DNA from: JAAZBA01 sp964461815
Lineage (GTDB): Bacteria; Bacillota; Clostridia; Oscillospirales; QAMX01
Length of the DNA: 64,000 nucleotides
NCBI GenBank assembly: GCA_964461815.1
Contig: CAYWVF010000008.1
Location: 1-64,000 of the forward strand
Reading direction: 5' to 3'
In this document: positions 14,831 through 24,174 of the stretch, piece after piece
Layout: each line of letters opens with the position of its first letter
Numbering within the stretch: position 1 is the stretch's first letter
The notes under the pieces: generated by a model
Told to the model about the DNA's origin: nothing
Database searches by the model: none
The model's input: only the letters and a program-made list of their open reading frames with translations
Made by a program: the position numbers and the translations under genes

Positions 14831-17044
14831 ATGAAAATTTTACACGTTATAGGCGGTGGCGACGTAGGTGGTGCAAAGCCTGCGGTGATCTCGCTGCTGT
14901 CGAGGATAAGCAAAAGCTGTACGATAAAGCTTGTGAGCTTTCGAAGCGGAGTGTTCTCGGAGGAAGCGGAAAATGCAGGTATCGATACAGAGGTTATCGA
15001 AATAAAGAATCTCCATTCGGATTTCAAAAGACTGCTTGCGGTCTGCGATGAATTTAAGCCGGATATAATCCACAGTCACGGCGCAAGAGGAAACCTTATG
15101 GGAGTGATGCTTAAGAAAAAGAGAAAGCTCCCTCTCGTCACCACGCTCCATTCGGACTATAAGCGTGATTATATGGGCAGATCCATCGTAGGAAAGCTGT
15201 ACGGGCTTATAAATTCATGTATGCTCAGGTTCGTGGACTACTACACCTGTGTATCGGACAAGACTGCACGGCTCATGATATCGAGAGGCTTTGATACACA
15301 GTCGATGTTCGTGATATATAACGGCATAGACTTCGACGGCGGCTATGAGCTCAGGGACAGAGCAGGCTATCTGAAGTCGCTCGGCTGTGAGTACAACGAG
15401 GGCGATGTTGTAGTAGGAATAGCGGCAAGGCTTACGGCGGTAAAGAATGTGTCGTCGCTGATCAAGGCACTGAATATCGCACTGGAGAAAGCTCCGCAGC
15501 TGAGGCTTGTCATTGCAGGCGACGGTGAAGAGCGTGAGATGCTGGAGTCGCTGGCAAAGGAGCTCGACATCAGCGACAGAGTGACCTTTGCAGGATGGAT
15601 AGGAAACATAAGAGAGTTCCTTGCAGCAATAGACATAAACGTCATATGCTCGTTATCGGAGGCTTTTCCGTACAGTATACTCGAGGGCATACGTGAAAAA
15701 TGTGCAACTGTAGTAACGAGGGTAGGCGGACTGCCCGAGGTAGTGAGTGATAATATAGATGGCTTTGTGGTAGAGCCGGGCTTTCCCGAATACCTTGCGG
15801 AAAGACTGGTACGGTATGCGAATAATGATGATCTTCGCAAGACATATGCGAGACGACTTTATGAAAAGGCAAGCAAGATGTGTTCGCTTGACAAGATGGC
15901 ATCCGATCAGCTTGAGATATACAATACCGTGATGCGTAGATTCCCGAAGAAGAAGCAGCGCAACGGTGTGACGATATGCGGAGCCTACGGTAAGGGGAAT
16001 GCAGGAGATGATGCAATACTTGATGCTATAATCGGAGAGCTTCGGTCGGTGGATCGTGATCTTCCGATATGCGTGATGTCAAAGGATCCGAAGGCGACGA
16101 AGCTTAAGTACAGAGTAGATGCCATATTCACCTTTAATCTGCCTGCTATCATCTATAAGTTCAGCCGTTCGAAGCTCTATATCAACGGCGGCGGCAGTCT
16201 AATACAGGACATCACCTCAACCAGATCACTGTATTTTTACCTGTGGACGCTGTGGACTGCAAAGAAAGTCGGCTGCAAGGTGATGATGTACGGGTGCGGA
16301 ATAGGACCTGTAAGGATCGAGCGCAACAGGGAGCTGAGTGCATCGGTGATAAACAGCAGCGTTGACGTGATAACTCTGCGTGAGGACGGCTCGGCATTAG
16401 AGCTTAAGAGGATGGGAATAGACAAGCCCGAGATAATACTTGCCGCAGACCCGGCGCTGACACTTACTCCGGCTTCACGGCTGATGATACGTAAGGTGAT
16501 GGCTGAGGAGAGGATACCGTTTGACGGAAAATATCTGTGTCTGTGTATGCGCCCATGGGAGGGCTACGAGGAGATAACGGATGCTATAGCGGCAGCGGCA
16601 GACTATGCACTCGAAAAATACAAGATGAAAACGGTGATACTTCCCATCGAGCTGCCACGTGACAGTGACGCAGGACAGATGATAGCGGACAAGATGAAAA
16701 GTAAGCCGTATATGGTCAAAAAGCGCTACGACAGTGCGATAACGATAGGTATCATATCTAGAATGGCGGCTGTTATGGGCATGAGACTTCACTCGCTTGT
16801 ATTTGCATCAAACGTCGAGGTACCTGTCGCAGGGCTCATGTACGATATGAAGGTCGAGGGCTTTATGAATTACATCGGAAAAGACCTGTATTGTGAGCTG
16901 AGCGAGGTAACGTATGAAAAATTGTGCGAGTTTATCGATAAAATGGAGTCGTGCGACGGTGTAGCGCTCAAGGACAACATAGACCAGCTGCGAGTACTGG
17001 AAAAGGAAAACATAAATGCTGCAAAGAGGCTGCTGGGGTATTAA
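14831..17044 (+). CDS. GT4 glycosyltransferase fused to CsaB-type pyruvyltransferase
   Basis: 737 residues from ATG 14831, with GGGATGAT just upstream; a TTG at 14816 is the other option. Residues about 1-373 are a GT-B fold family 4 glycosyltransferase, with an N-terminal GGGDVGGAK loop and, later, SLSEAFPYSILEGI, the nucleotide-sugar binding EX7E region. After a linker at 373-379, residues 380-737 are a polysaccharide pyruvyl transferase: GAYGKGNAGDD, YINGGGSLIQD, GIGPV and MRLHSLVFA are family hallmarks of CsaB. CsaB adds pyruvate ketals to secondary cell-wall polymers that anchor S-layer proteins. The two activities are usually separate neighbouring genes. The tail overlaps the converging HD gene by 4 bases. 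Confidence 0.9.
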   Translation: MKILHVIGGGDVGGAKPAVISLLSRISKSCTIKLVSFRSGVFSEEAENAGIDTEVIEIKNLHSDFKRLLAVCDEFKPDIIHSHGARGNLMGVMLKKKRKLPLVTTLHSDYKRDYMGRSIVGKLYGLINSCMLRFVDYYTCVSDKTARLMISRGFDTQSMFVIYNGIDFDGGYELRDRAGYLKSLGCEYNEGDVVVGIAARLTAVKNVSSLIKALNIALEKAPQLRLVIAGDGEEREMLESLAKELDISDRVTFAGWIGNIREFLAAIDINVICSLSEAFPYSILEGIREKCATVVTRVGGLPEVVSDNIDGFVVEPGFPEYLAERLVRYANNDDLRKTYARRLYEKASKMCSLDKMASDQLEIYNTVMRRFPKKKQRNGVTICGAYGKGNAGDDAILDAIIGELRSVDRDLPICVMSKDPKATKLKYRVDAIFTFNLPAIIYKFSRSKLYINGGGSLIQDITSTRSLYFYLWTLWTAKKVGCKVMMYGCGIGPVRIERNRELSASVINSSVDVITLREDGSALELKRMGIDKPEIILAADPALTLTPASRLMIRKVMAEERIPFDGKYLCLCMRPWEGYEEITDAIAAAADYALEKYKMKTVILPIELPRDSDAGQMIADKMKSKPYMVKKRYDSAITIGIISRMAAVMGMRLHSLVFASNVEVPVAGLMYDMKVEGFMNYIGKDLYCELSEVTYEKLCEFIDKMESCDGVALKDNIDQLRVLEKENINAAKRLLGY

Positions 17045-18501
17045 AGCTTACAGAGACTGAATGCAAAATCATTGAATTTAACATTGAACGTACCTTCGAG
17101 CACTGCTTTTGCTGCCTGAGATGCAGCGGAGCGGTGCTCCGGCATTGTATAGACAAAGCCGTGATACTTGCTCTCACTGAAGGATCTTACCCAGTCATCA
17201 ACAGGGAATATCTCGTTGAGCGGAAGATATCCGTCGGAGTTCTTGATGATACACTGAGGTGCTTCCTTAAATACTGCGTGAGGCGGAAAGTCGAGCCATA
17301 AAAACTCGGACGGTATCTCATGCGACAGCTTGTCGGCAGAGTAGCTGCATATCTCGTTTATTACCGTACTGCGTATATCCTCGTCTGAAAATGCAGATAT
17401 GATACGACCGAGCGCAGCAGGATTTTCAAGTGTTCTCGGAGAAACGCAGAATGCACGCTTCGGAAGTATCCTGTTTCTGAGCATGTTTATATACTCGCCG
17501 ACCTCGGGAAGCTCACTTTTGAGATTGAACACATCACTGTCGGTTATGTCGAGAAAATCATCGACAGTCGTAAGCTCCGGAGTCTTTTTGAAAATGCTTC
17601 TGAGCACGCAGCCTGCACAGCGCACTTTTTGATGTTGATAGATCGTGGAGGTGAGCATCATCTTATTAAATATGATCTCTTCAAGCGCACTCACACCGCT
17701 AAAATCGATAGCAAGTCGAATGAGTCCCTCACGATCACGGATGACGTCGAGCGTGTACATGAGTCTGGGCAGGTTCAGCGGCATATTTATACCTGTGCAG
17801 TGAGCATCACGCATGAGGTAGTCGAGCTTGTCTGCATCGAACGCACCGTTGATGATGGCTACGGCGAATGCAAGCTCCGGCCGCTTCACACGGTCAACGT
17901 AGCCTACGATCATATCGCCCATAAAATCGAGGTCGAGATATATACCGTAAAAGCCCTTGATGATCCTCTCGTTGTATTCACGCATAGGCTCACTTGTAAC
18001 GATCATGAACGACAGTATCTCGTGAGCGCTTGCGCCGGAAAGACGAGGATTAGAGTGCTTGACCTCTGCGAGCTGAGACTTGAATACCTGCTCGGAGGAG
18101 TGGGAAAACGGCCCGTGACCGCAGTCGTGAAGAATAGCGGCGGCACGACAGTTGTTATAGATGTAGTCACGGTCGATATCACTCAGCAGAGGGTTCTTTG
18201 CGGTGAACAGAGCGTTCACCATATTGCCGGCAATAGTCGCAACTCCGACGGTATGCTCGAATCGGTTGTGGTTTGCAGCCGGAAATACGAGCGATGCCAC
18301 GTCGGTCTGCGAAATATGGCGCAGTCGCTGTATAAGAGGCAGGTCGATCAGAGCGATCTCGTGACCGCTGAACATATTTGTACCGTGAATACTGTCATGA
18401 ATGACCTTTTGTCCCGGTGTGGATGTAAGGTCGTAGTGCGAGAGTGACCTGCGTACATAATCATCGATAAGCTTTCTAAGCTGTGTTTCAGATAAAGTCA
18501 T
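17041..18501 (-). CDS. HD-domain phosphohydrolase (YwfO / dNTPase-like)
   Basis: 486 residues from ATG 18501, preceded by GGGGAACAG; the longer frame starts inside the upstream gene. The HD site is clear: NRFEHT (H83), HDCGHGPFSH (H125-D126 onward) and DADKLDYLMRD near residue 240. The family hydrolyses nucleotides; Bacillus YwfO is a dNTP triphosphohydrolase. It follows a small YwgA-like gene by 17 bases, the same pair found as neighbours in Bacillus, which suggests a shared task. There is no signal peptide. Substrate is inferred only. Confidence 0.85.
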   Translation of the reverse strand: MTLSETQLRKLIDDYVRRSLSHYDLTSTPGQKVIHDSIHGTNMFSGHEIALIDLPLIQRLRHISQTDVASLVFPAANHNRFEHTVGVATIAGNMVNALFTAKNPLLSDIDRDYIYNNCRAAAILHDCGHGPFSHSSEQVFKSQLAEVKHSNPRLSGASAHEILSFMIVTSEPMREYNERIIKGFYGIYLDLDFMGDMIVGYVDRVKRPELAFAVAIINGAFDADKLDYLMRDAHCTGINMPLNLPRLMYTLDVIRDREGLIRLAIDFSGVSALEEIIFNKMMLTSTIYQHQKVRCAGCVLRSIFKKTPELTTVDDFLDITDSDVFNLKSELPEVGEYINMLRNRILPKRAFCVSPRTLENPAALGRIISAFSDEDIRSTVINEICSYSADKLSHEIPSEFLWLDFPPHAVFKEAPQCIIKNSDGYLPLNEIFPVDDWVRSFSESKYHGFVYTMPEHRSAASQAAKAVLEGTFNVKFNDFAFSLCKL

Positions 18502-18518
18502 AGCTGTTCCCCATTCCG

Positions 18519-18929
18519 TTAGATGTGAGAGTCGATAAGAGCGCAAAGCCTTGCGGCGCATTCCTTTACTATATCCTCCATACCTATGCGAAAGAGCTTT
18601 TCATAGGAGCTTATAAGCTCACCGCAGTCATGGTTTACGATATAGATACTGTATGACGGATTGGTAGCTGCAAGTATACCCGAGGTTTCCAGTCGGAACA
18701 GTACACCGTCAAGATCCTCCGAAAACGGAGATATGCCCGATTCGTCAAAGAGAAAGTCACGGAACAGCTCGGGGTATTCGCCCTTGAGCTTATATACTGT
18801 TTTATGCAGAAATGAGTTGCTTTTCGGTATTTCATGGCGTCCCGATGCGTGGAGCACGGCACTGAGTATATCGTCGGCGGTTATTCTCAGCTCGAGTCGT
18901 CTGCGAAGCTCTGATATGCTTTGTTTCAT
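18519..18929 (-). CDS. YwgA-like small protein
   Basis: 136 residues, start ATG 18929 with GTACAAT and a purine stretch upstream. Helix-rich and soluble. The central FDESGISPFSEDLDGVLFRL resembles the YGPYS-E-L motif of YwgA and related proteins of the SocA/Panacea-like group. Its role is unknown. The close pairing with the HD phosphohydrolase suggests regulation of, or partnership with, that enzyme. The 152 bases upstream (18930-19081) hold only the uxaC terminator and a weak plus-strand hairpin. Confidence 0.6.
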   Translation of the reverse strand: MKQSISELRRRLELRITADDILSAVLHASGRHEIPKSNSFLHKTVYKLKGEYPELFRDFLFDESGISPFSEDLDGVLFRLETSGILAATNPSYSIYIVNHDCGELISSYEKLFRIGMEDIVKECAARLCALIDSHI

Positions 18930-19043
18930 ATTGTACCTCGTGAAAATTATATTTATAAGTCCGCTTTGAAGCTTGATAACGCTCCGAAAGCGGTCTTTTT
19001 ACATGATCTGTGTATTAAGTATACCACAAACGGGTGAAAAGAA

Positions 19044-19076
19044 CAAGGGAAGAAAGCTTTTGACCTTCTTCCCTTG
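19044..19076 (-). terminator. Terminator of uxaC
   Basis: On minus a perfect 11-bp stem (CAAGGGAAGAA with TTCTTCCCTTG, 11-nt loop) begins six bases beyond the uxaC stop and is followed by TTCTTTTC. Confidence 0.8.
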
Positions 19077-19081
19077 ATATT

Positions 19082-20482
19082 TTACTCAAAGAAATATCTC
19101 TTAGCGTTATTGTAGCTGATATCCTGAACTATAGAGCCGAGCATCTCACGGTCAAATGGTATTTCGCCTCGCTCTGCCCATGCACCGATGTGATTACAAA
19201 GGATACGTCTGAAATATTCGTGACGTGTGTAGGAGAGGAAGCTTCTGGAGTCGGTGAGCATACCTACGAAGCGTGAGAGCAGACCGATGTTTCCGAGCTC
19301 TGTCATCTGACGGATCATGCCGTCCTGCTGATCGTTGAACCACCAGCCGGAGCCGAGCTGCATCTTGCCGATGGAGTTACCGTCGTTGAAGCAGGTGGCG
19401 AGTGCGATGAGAGCCATGTTGTCGCTCTGGTTAAGGCTGTAGAGTATCGTCTTCGGAAGCTCACCCTTTTCCTCGAGCGTGCCGAGAAGCTGTGCGAGCG
19501 CTCTTGCATACGGACGATCCTCGATAGCATCATAGCCTGTGTCGGGGCCGAGAAGCTTGAACATACGAGGATTGTTGTCACGGAGAGCTGCAATGTGTAT
19601 CTGCATCGCCCAGTTACGCTTAGCATACTGAGCACCGAGGAACAGCATGAGAGCTGTGCGATAAGCGCATTCCTCATCGGCGGCTACGAGCTCACCGTTC
19701 AGAGCATGTGAAAGTGCGCTGTTTACCTTGATCGGATCGGGATTGGCAAAGGTGACTATGTCGAACGCATGGTCGGAAATGCAGCAGCCTATCTCTGCGA
19801 AGTAGTCGAGACGGCGGTTCAAAGCATCTGTAAGATCGTCAAAGGATCTGATCGTAACGCCGGAGACCTCGCTGAGTGACTTGATATAGTCGGCGAAGGT
19901 CGGCTTATTGATATTCAGAGCCTTATCGGGACGGAAGGACGGAAGCACCTTTACATCAAAGCTCTTGTCGGCTGCGATCTGCTTGTGGTAGCGGAGATCG
20001 TCTATCGGATCGTCTGTCGTGCAGATGACCTCAACGCCGGAGCGCTTGATGATACCTCTCGTTGTGAAGTCGGGCTGAGATAGTACCTTATTACACTGCT
20101 CCCAAACCTCCTTGGCATTCTTGCCGGAGAGCGGCTCATACACGTCAAAGTAGCGCTGAAGCTCAAGATGTGTCCAGTGATAGAGCGGATTTCCGATGCA
20201 GTAGGGCATTGTCTGAGCCCAACGCTCGAATTTTTCATAATGTGAAGCGTCGCCTGTTATATACTTTTCGGGAACGCCGTTACCTCTCATTGCTCTCCAT
20301 TTGTAATGGTCGCCGCCGAGCCATACCTCGGTGATATCGTTGTAGCTTGTATCGTCGGCTATCTGCTGAGTGATGAGATGGCAGTGGTAATCTATGATAG
20401 GCATCTTAGATGCATATTCGTGGTAGAGTATTTGAGCTGCCTGCGAATCGAGCAGGAAGTCTTTATCCATAAAAGCTTTCAT
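19082..20482 (-). CDS. uxaC: Glucuronate (uronate) isomerase
   Basis: 466 residues, the family's usual length; AGGAGTGAC precedes the ATG. It is an amidohydrolase-fold isomerase converting D-glucuronate to D-fructuronate and D-galacturonate to D-tagaturonate. Metal ligands are visible in DYHCHL (H33, H35). Other conserved stretches are FMDKDFLLDS at the start and MLTDSRSFLSYTRHEYFRRILC near the end. It is the last gene of a minus-strand run after aspS, 50 bases downstream. No other hexuronate gene is beside it, although sugar-acid genes occur in the element at 2-6.5 kb. Confidence 0.95.
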   Translation of the reverse strand: MKAFMDKDFLLDSQAAQILYHEYASKMPIIDYHCHLITQQIADDTSYNDITEVWLGGDHYKWRAMRGNGVPEKYITGDASHYEKFERWAQTMPYCIGNPLYHWTHLELQRYFDVYEPLSGKNAKEVWEQCNKVLSQPDFTTRGIIKRSGVEVICTTDDPIDDLRYHKQIAADKSFDVKVLPSFRPDKALNINKPTFADYIKSLSEVSGVTIRSFDDLTDALNRRLDYFAEIGCCISDHAFDIVTFANPDPIKVNSALSHALNGELVAADEECAYRTALMLFLGAQYAKRNWAMQIHIAALRDNNPRMFKLLGPDTGYDAIEDRPYARALAQLLGTLEEKGELPKTILYSLNQSDNMALIALATCFNDGNSIGKMQLGSGWWFNDQQDGMIRQMTELGNIGLLSRFVGMLTDSRSFLSYTRHEYFRRILCNHIGAWAERGEIPFDREMLGSIVQDISYNNAKRYFFE

Positions 20483-20532
20483 GGTATTCGGTCACTCCTT
20501 CTTAAATCAGAATACGTTATATTTAAAACAGC

Positions 20533-22311
20533 TTAGACGTCCTTCTTGACGATAGCGATATTGAGCTCGTCGAGCTGCTTCTGAGTGACCTCACTCGGAG
20601 CATCCATCATAACGTCCTGTGCGCTCTTGTTCATCGGGAACGGTATGATCTCACGAATGGACTCCTCACCTGCAAGAAGCATGACCATACGGTCAACGCC
20701 GGGAGCGATACCTGCATGAGGCGGAGCACCGTATGTAAACGCATTGTACATAGCGGGGAACTTAGCCTTAACATCCTCTTCACCGAGACGAACAAGCTCA
20801 AATGCCTTTATCATGATCTCGGGATCGTGGTTACGTACAGCACCTGAGGAAAGCTCGATACCGTTGCAGACGAGGTCGTACTGGTTAGCCATGATATCGA
20901 GAGGATCGATCTCACCACGCTCAGCCTTGAGAAGTGTTTCAAGACCGCCGTTCGGCATAGAGAACGGATTGTGGCAGAATTCCAGCTCGCCGGACTCGTC
21001 GCCGATCTCGTACATCGGGAAGTCAACGATCCAGCAGAACTCGTAGCGCTCCTTGTCCATATGACCCTCACAGGCTGCACCGAGCTTGTTGCGGAGCACA
21101 CCGGCTGTCTTTATCGCAGCATCCTTTTTGCCTGCCGATACGCCTACGAAGCAGCCGGGCTTGAGTCCGAGCTTTGCGATGAGAGCGTCCTTCTTGTCGG
21201 CAAGGAACTTGGCAATACCGCCGGACAGCTCACCGTTTTCATCGAGCTTGAACCAGTAGGGCTTGTTTCCGGACTGTACCTCGACCTCGGCACACAGCTT
21301 ATCTACAGCCTTACGTGCGAGCTTGCAGTCGGATACGCTGATAGCCTTGACTACAGCACCGTTTGCGAACGGCTCAAAGCCGCAGTCTGCTACCTCCGAT
21401 GTGATATCCTGTACGATAAGGTCGATACGAAGGTCGGGCTTATCGGAGCCGTAGGTCTCCATAGCATCGTTATAAGCGATACGACGGAACGGAGCGGTGG
21501 AAGCTATATTATATGTACCGTATTTAGCGAAAACAGGAGGAAGTACATCCTCGATGATTGCGAAAACATCATCCTGGCAGGCGAATGCCATTTCCATATC
21601 GAGCTGGTAGAATTCACCGGGGCTGCGATCGCCGCGTGCATCCTCATCACGGAAGCAGGGTGCGATCTGGAAATAACGGTCAAAGCCTGAGGTCATGAGA
21701 AGCTGCTTGAACTGCTGGGGAGCCTGCGGAAGTGCATAAAACTTACCCGGATGCTTTCTGGCAGGAACAAGATAGTCACGTGCGCCCTCGGGAGATGAAG
21801 CTGTAAGGATAGGTGTTGTGATCTCAAGGAAGTCATGCTCCATCATAGCCTTACGCAGAGCAGCTACAACCTTGCAGCGAAGCACGATCTTATCCTTGAC
21901 AGCAGGATTACGCAGGTCAAGATAGCGATACTTGAGTCTCTGTGTTTCATCGGCGTCACGGCTGCGGTTGATCTCGAACGGCAGACTGTTGTGACGGCAG
22001 CGACCGAGCACCTCGATACTTTCGGGGACTACCTCGATATCGCCTGTAGGCTGCTTCGGGTTCTTGCTTGCACGCTCACGAACGATACCTGTGATTTGAA
22101 GTGTGGATTCCTTATTGAGATCCTTGATAATATTCATCATTGACTCGTCTTCGATAACGAGCTGAGTTGTGCCGTAGAAGTCACGGAGAACTACAAAGGC
22201 GAAGTTCGATCCGACAACACGGACATTTTCCATAAAGCCTGCAAGTGTGACCTGCTGCCCGACATTTTCTATACGGAGAGCTCCGCAGGTATGGGTACGG
22301 GACTGCATCAT
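20533..22311 (-). CDS. aspS: Aspartyl-tRNA synthetase
   Basis: 592 residues, bacterial type with an N-terminal OB-fold anticodon-binding domain (about 1-110), the class II catalytic core and the inserted GAD domain (about 290-400). Motif 2 is FRDEDARGDRSPGEFYQLD and motif 3 is GIAPGVDRMVMLL. It charges tRNA-Asp, and in many bacteria without AsnRS or gatCAB-independent routes also tRNA-Asn. ATG 22311 follows GAGGAGATAATACACT. It lies 30 bases after hisS, the common hisS-aspS order in Firmicutes. No T-box leader is seen. Confidence 0.97.
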   Translation of the reverse strand: MMQSRTHTCGALRIENVGQQVTLAGFMENVRVVGSNFAFVVLRDFYGTTQLVIEDESMMNIIKDLNKESTLQITGIVRERASKNPKQPTGDIEVVPESIEVLGRCRHNSLPFEINRSRDADETQRLKYRYLDLRNPAVKDKIVLRCKVVAALRKAMMEHDFLEITTPILTASSPEGARDYLVPARKHPGKFYALPQAPQQFKQLLMTSGFDRYFQIAPCFRDEDARGDRSPGEFYQLDMEMAFACQDDVFAIIEDVLPPVFAKYGTYNIASTAPFRRIAYNDAMETYGSDKPDLRIDLIVQDITSEVADCGFEPFANGAVVKAISVSDCKLARKAVDKLCAEVEVQSGNKPYWFKLDENGELSGGIAKFLADKKDALIAKLGLKPGCFVGVSAGKKDAAIKTAGVLRNKLGAACEGHMDKERYEFCWIVDFPMYEIGDESGELEFCHNPFSMPNGGLETLLKAERGEIDPLDIMANQYDLVCNGIELSSGAVRNHDPEIMIKAFELVRLGEEDVKAKFPAMYNAFTYGAPPHAGIAPGVDRMVMLLAGEESIREIIPFPMNKSAQDVMMDAPSEVTQKQLDELNIAIVKKDV

Positions 22312-22341
22312 AGTGTATTATCTCCTCATAATTGTTTATAT

Positions 22342-23691
22342 TTAGTCTTTTTTCGGTTCTACGATGACCGTATCGGCGGTCTGTCTGCCTGAAAGTATGA
22401 TATTTATGACTTCATCGGCGGAGGCTGTGCTCTGCTCGCCTGTTGCCAGCTTTTTCAGTGTCACCTGACCTGATTTTGCCTCATCCTCACCCATAAATAT
22501 TACATACGGTATCTTAAGCTTGTCGGCATAGCCGATCTTAGCCTTGAATTTCTTCTTTTCGTTGTTGATCTGAGTGCGTACTCCTGCCTGACGCAGCTTT
22601 GACGCAAGCTCGATGGACTCACCGAGAGTGTCACCCATAGGTATGATGAGAACATCTGCCGGAGCTGCACCGAGAGCATCGTTAAGATAGCCCTGCTCAC
22701 CGAGTATGTGGAACAGTCTCGTAACGCCGATAGAGATACCGACGCCCGGGAGCACCTTATCTGTGTAATACTCCGCAAGATGATCGTATCTGCCGCCGGA
22801 GCATATCGAGCCGATCTCGGGATGATCGAGCATCATCGTCTCATAGACCGTGCCTGTATAATAGTCAAGACCACGTGCGATAGTGAAGTCGATCTCGAAA
22901 TGATCCTCGGGGATGCCGTAGCGCTTCATATATTCCGCTACTGTGCGAAGCTCGGACGCACCCTCGTCGAAGGTCGGATTCGTGCCCTCGTAACGCTCAA
23001 GCGTTGCGAGCTTGTCCTCTGCGGAGATGAACGAAAGTATCTCGTCTGCGCTTTCCGGTGTGAGTCCCTCATCGTCGATGAGTATATCACGCACGTTTTC
23101 GGGGCCGATCTTGTCAAGCTTGTCGATAGCACGCATGATACCGCCGGAGGATTCCTTAAGGCCGAGTATCTCAAAGAAGCCGTTGAGCAGCTTACGGTTG
23201 TTGAATCTGATCTTGAAGCGCTGTAAGCCGAGAGAGGTGAATGCACGGTAGATGATAGAGGGTATCTCGGCCTCGTTTGATATGTCAAGAGCACCGTCAC
23301 CGATTATATCGATATCAGCCTGGTAAAACTCACGGAAGCGTCCTCGCTGAGCACGCTCACCACGGTAGACCTTACCTATCTGATAACGCTTAAACGGGAA
23401 GGTGAGCTGAGAATAATTCAATGCAACATATTTTGCAAGCGGAACAGTCAGGTCAAAGCGGAGAGAGAGATCGCTGTCACCCTTCTGGAATCTGTATATC
23501 TGCTTTTCCGTCTCACCGCCGCCCTTTGCGAGAAGTATCTCGCTTGACTCGATAACAGGTGTGTCGAGCGGAGTAAAGCCGTAAAGCTCGTATGTTCTTT
23601 TGAGTGTGTCGAGAATGACGTCAAACTGTATTTGCCGATATGGCAGAAGCTCCATAAAACCGGACAGAGTCCTGGGTTTGATCTTTTCCAT
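22342..23691 (-). CDS. hisS: Histidyl-tRNA synthetase
   Basis: 449 residues. Class II core with YRGERAQRGRFREFYQADID (motif 2) and the HisRS-specific RGLDYYTGTVYE. A C-terminal anticodon-binding domain is at about 325-420, then a short extra tail of about 20 residues. The opening LSGFMELLP is the variant seen in a subgroup of clostridial and Bacteroidetes HisRS rather than the GTxD form. It follows mgsA by 16 bases and precedes aspS by 30, so one transcript is likely. Confidence 0.96.
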   Translation of the reverse strand: MEKIKPRTLSGFMELLPYRQIQFDVILDTLKRTYELYGFTPLDTPVIESSEILLAKGGGETEKQIYRFQKGDSDLSLRFDLTVPLAKYVALNYSQLTFPFKRYQIGKVYRGERAQRGRFREFYQADIDIIGDGALDISNEAEIPSIIYRAFTSLGLQRFKIRFNNRKLLNGFFEILGLKESSGGIMRAIDKLDKIGPENVRDILIDDEGLTPESADEILSFISAEDKLATLERYEGTNPTFDEGASELRTVAEYMKRYGIPEDHFEIDFTIARGLDYYTGTVYETMMLDHPEIGSICSGGRYDHLAEYYTDKVLPGVGISIGVTRLFHILGEQGYLNDALGAAPADVLIIPMGDTLGESIELASKLRQAGVRTQINNEKKKFKAKIGYADKLKIPYVIFMGEDEAKSGQVTLKKLATGEQSTASADEVINIILSGRQTADTVIVEPKKD

Positions 23692-23707
23692 GATAGATAG
23701 TAAACTC

Positions 23708-24127
23708 CTATTTGTTTTTTCTTAAGGGCTTTGGATTTGCGATATCACGCCAGGAGAGATATCCGTGATCCAAGCCGAGGATAAGCATTTCGGCTGTGGC
23801 GATGTTGGTGGCGATAGGGATATTGTGAATGTCACAAAGGCGAATAAGTGAATTTACATCAGGCTCACGCTGTGATTCACTGAGCGGATCACGCAAGAAA
23901 ATAACCATATCTATTTCATTGTACGCCACACGTGCGCCGATCTGCTGGTCGCCTCCCTGTTCACCGGAAAGGAAGCGGTCGACGGCAAGACCTGTCTGCT
24001 CTGCAACAAGTTTACCCGTAGTTCCCGTGGCACATAGACTATGCTTTGAAAGTATTCCGCAGTATGCCATGCAAAACTGAACCATTAGTTCCTTCTTCTT
24101 GTCATGAGCTATCAAGGCTATGTTCAT
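23708..24127 (-). CDS. mgsA: Methylglyoxal synthase
   Basis: 139 residues, full length. It converts dihydroxyacetone phosphate to methylglyoxal and phosphate, a bypass of lower glycolysis. Family sequence is clear: IALIAHDKKK, the phosphate-binding ATGTTGKL, SGEQGGDQQIGARV, and FLRDPLSE with the catalytic aspartate pair. It follows a MinD-like gene by 47 bases, as in several clostridial genomes where mgsA closes the min cluster. Confidence 0.96.
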   Translation of the reverse strand: MNIALIAHDKKKELMVQFCMAYCGILSKHSLCATGTTGKLVAEQTGLAVDRFLSGEQGGDQQIGARVAYNEIDMVIFLRDPLSESQREPDVNSLIRLCDIHNIPIATNIATAEMLILGLDHGYLSWRDIANPKPLRKNK

Positions 24128-24174
24128 TTTAAGTCTTCACTCGCTTTCTTCTGTATTCTGTATAGTTAATTTGT

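Noticed and set aside
18961..19000. Hairpin CCGCTTT/AAAGCGG followed by TCTTTTT on plus
   Set aside because: A 19-nt loop and no plus-strand gene reading into it; probably chance or a weak insulator.
20971..21690. 239-codon plus-strand frame opposite aspS
   Set aside because: Antisense shadow of a well-conserved aspS; no ribosome site and no recognisable domain.
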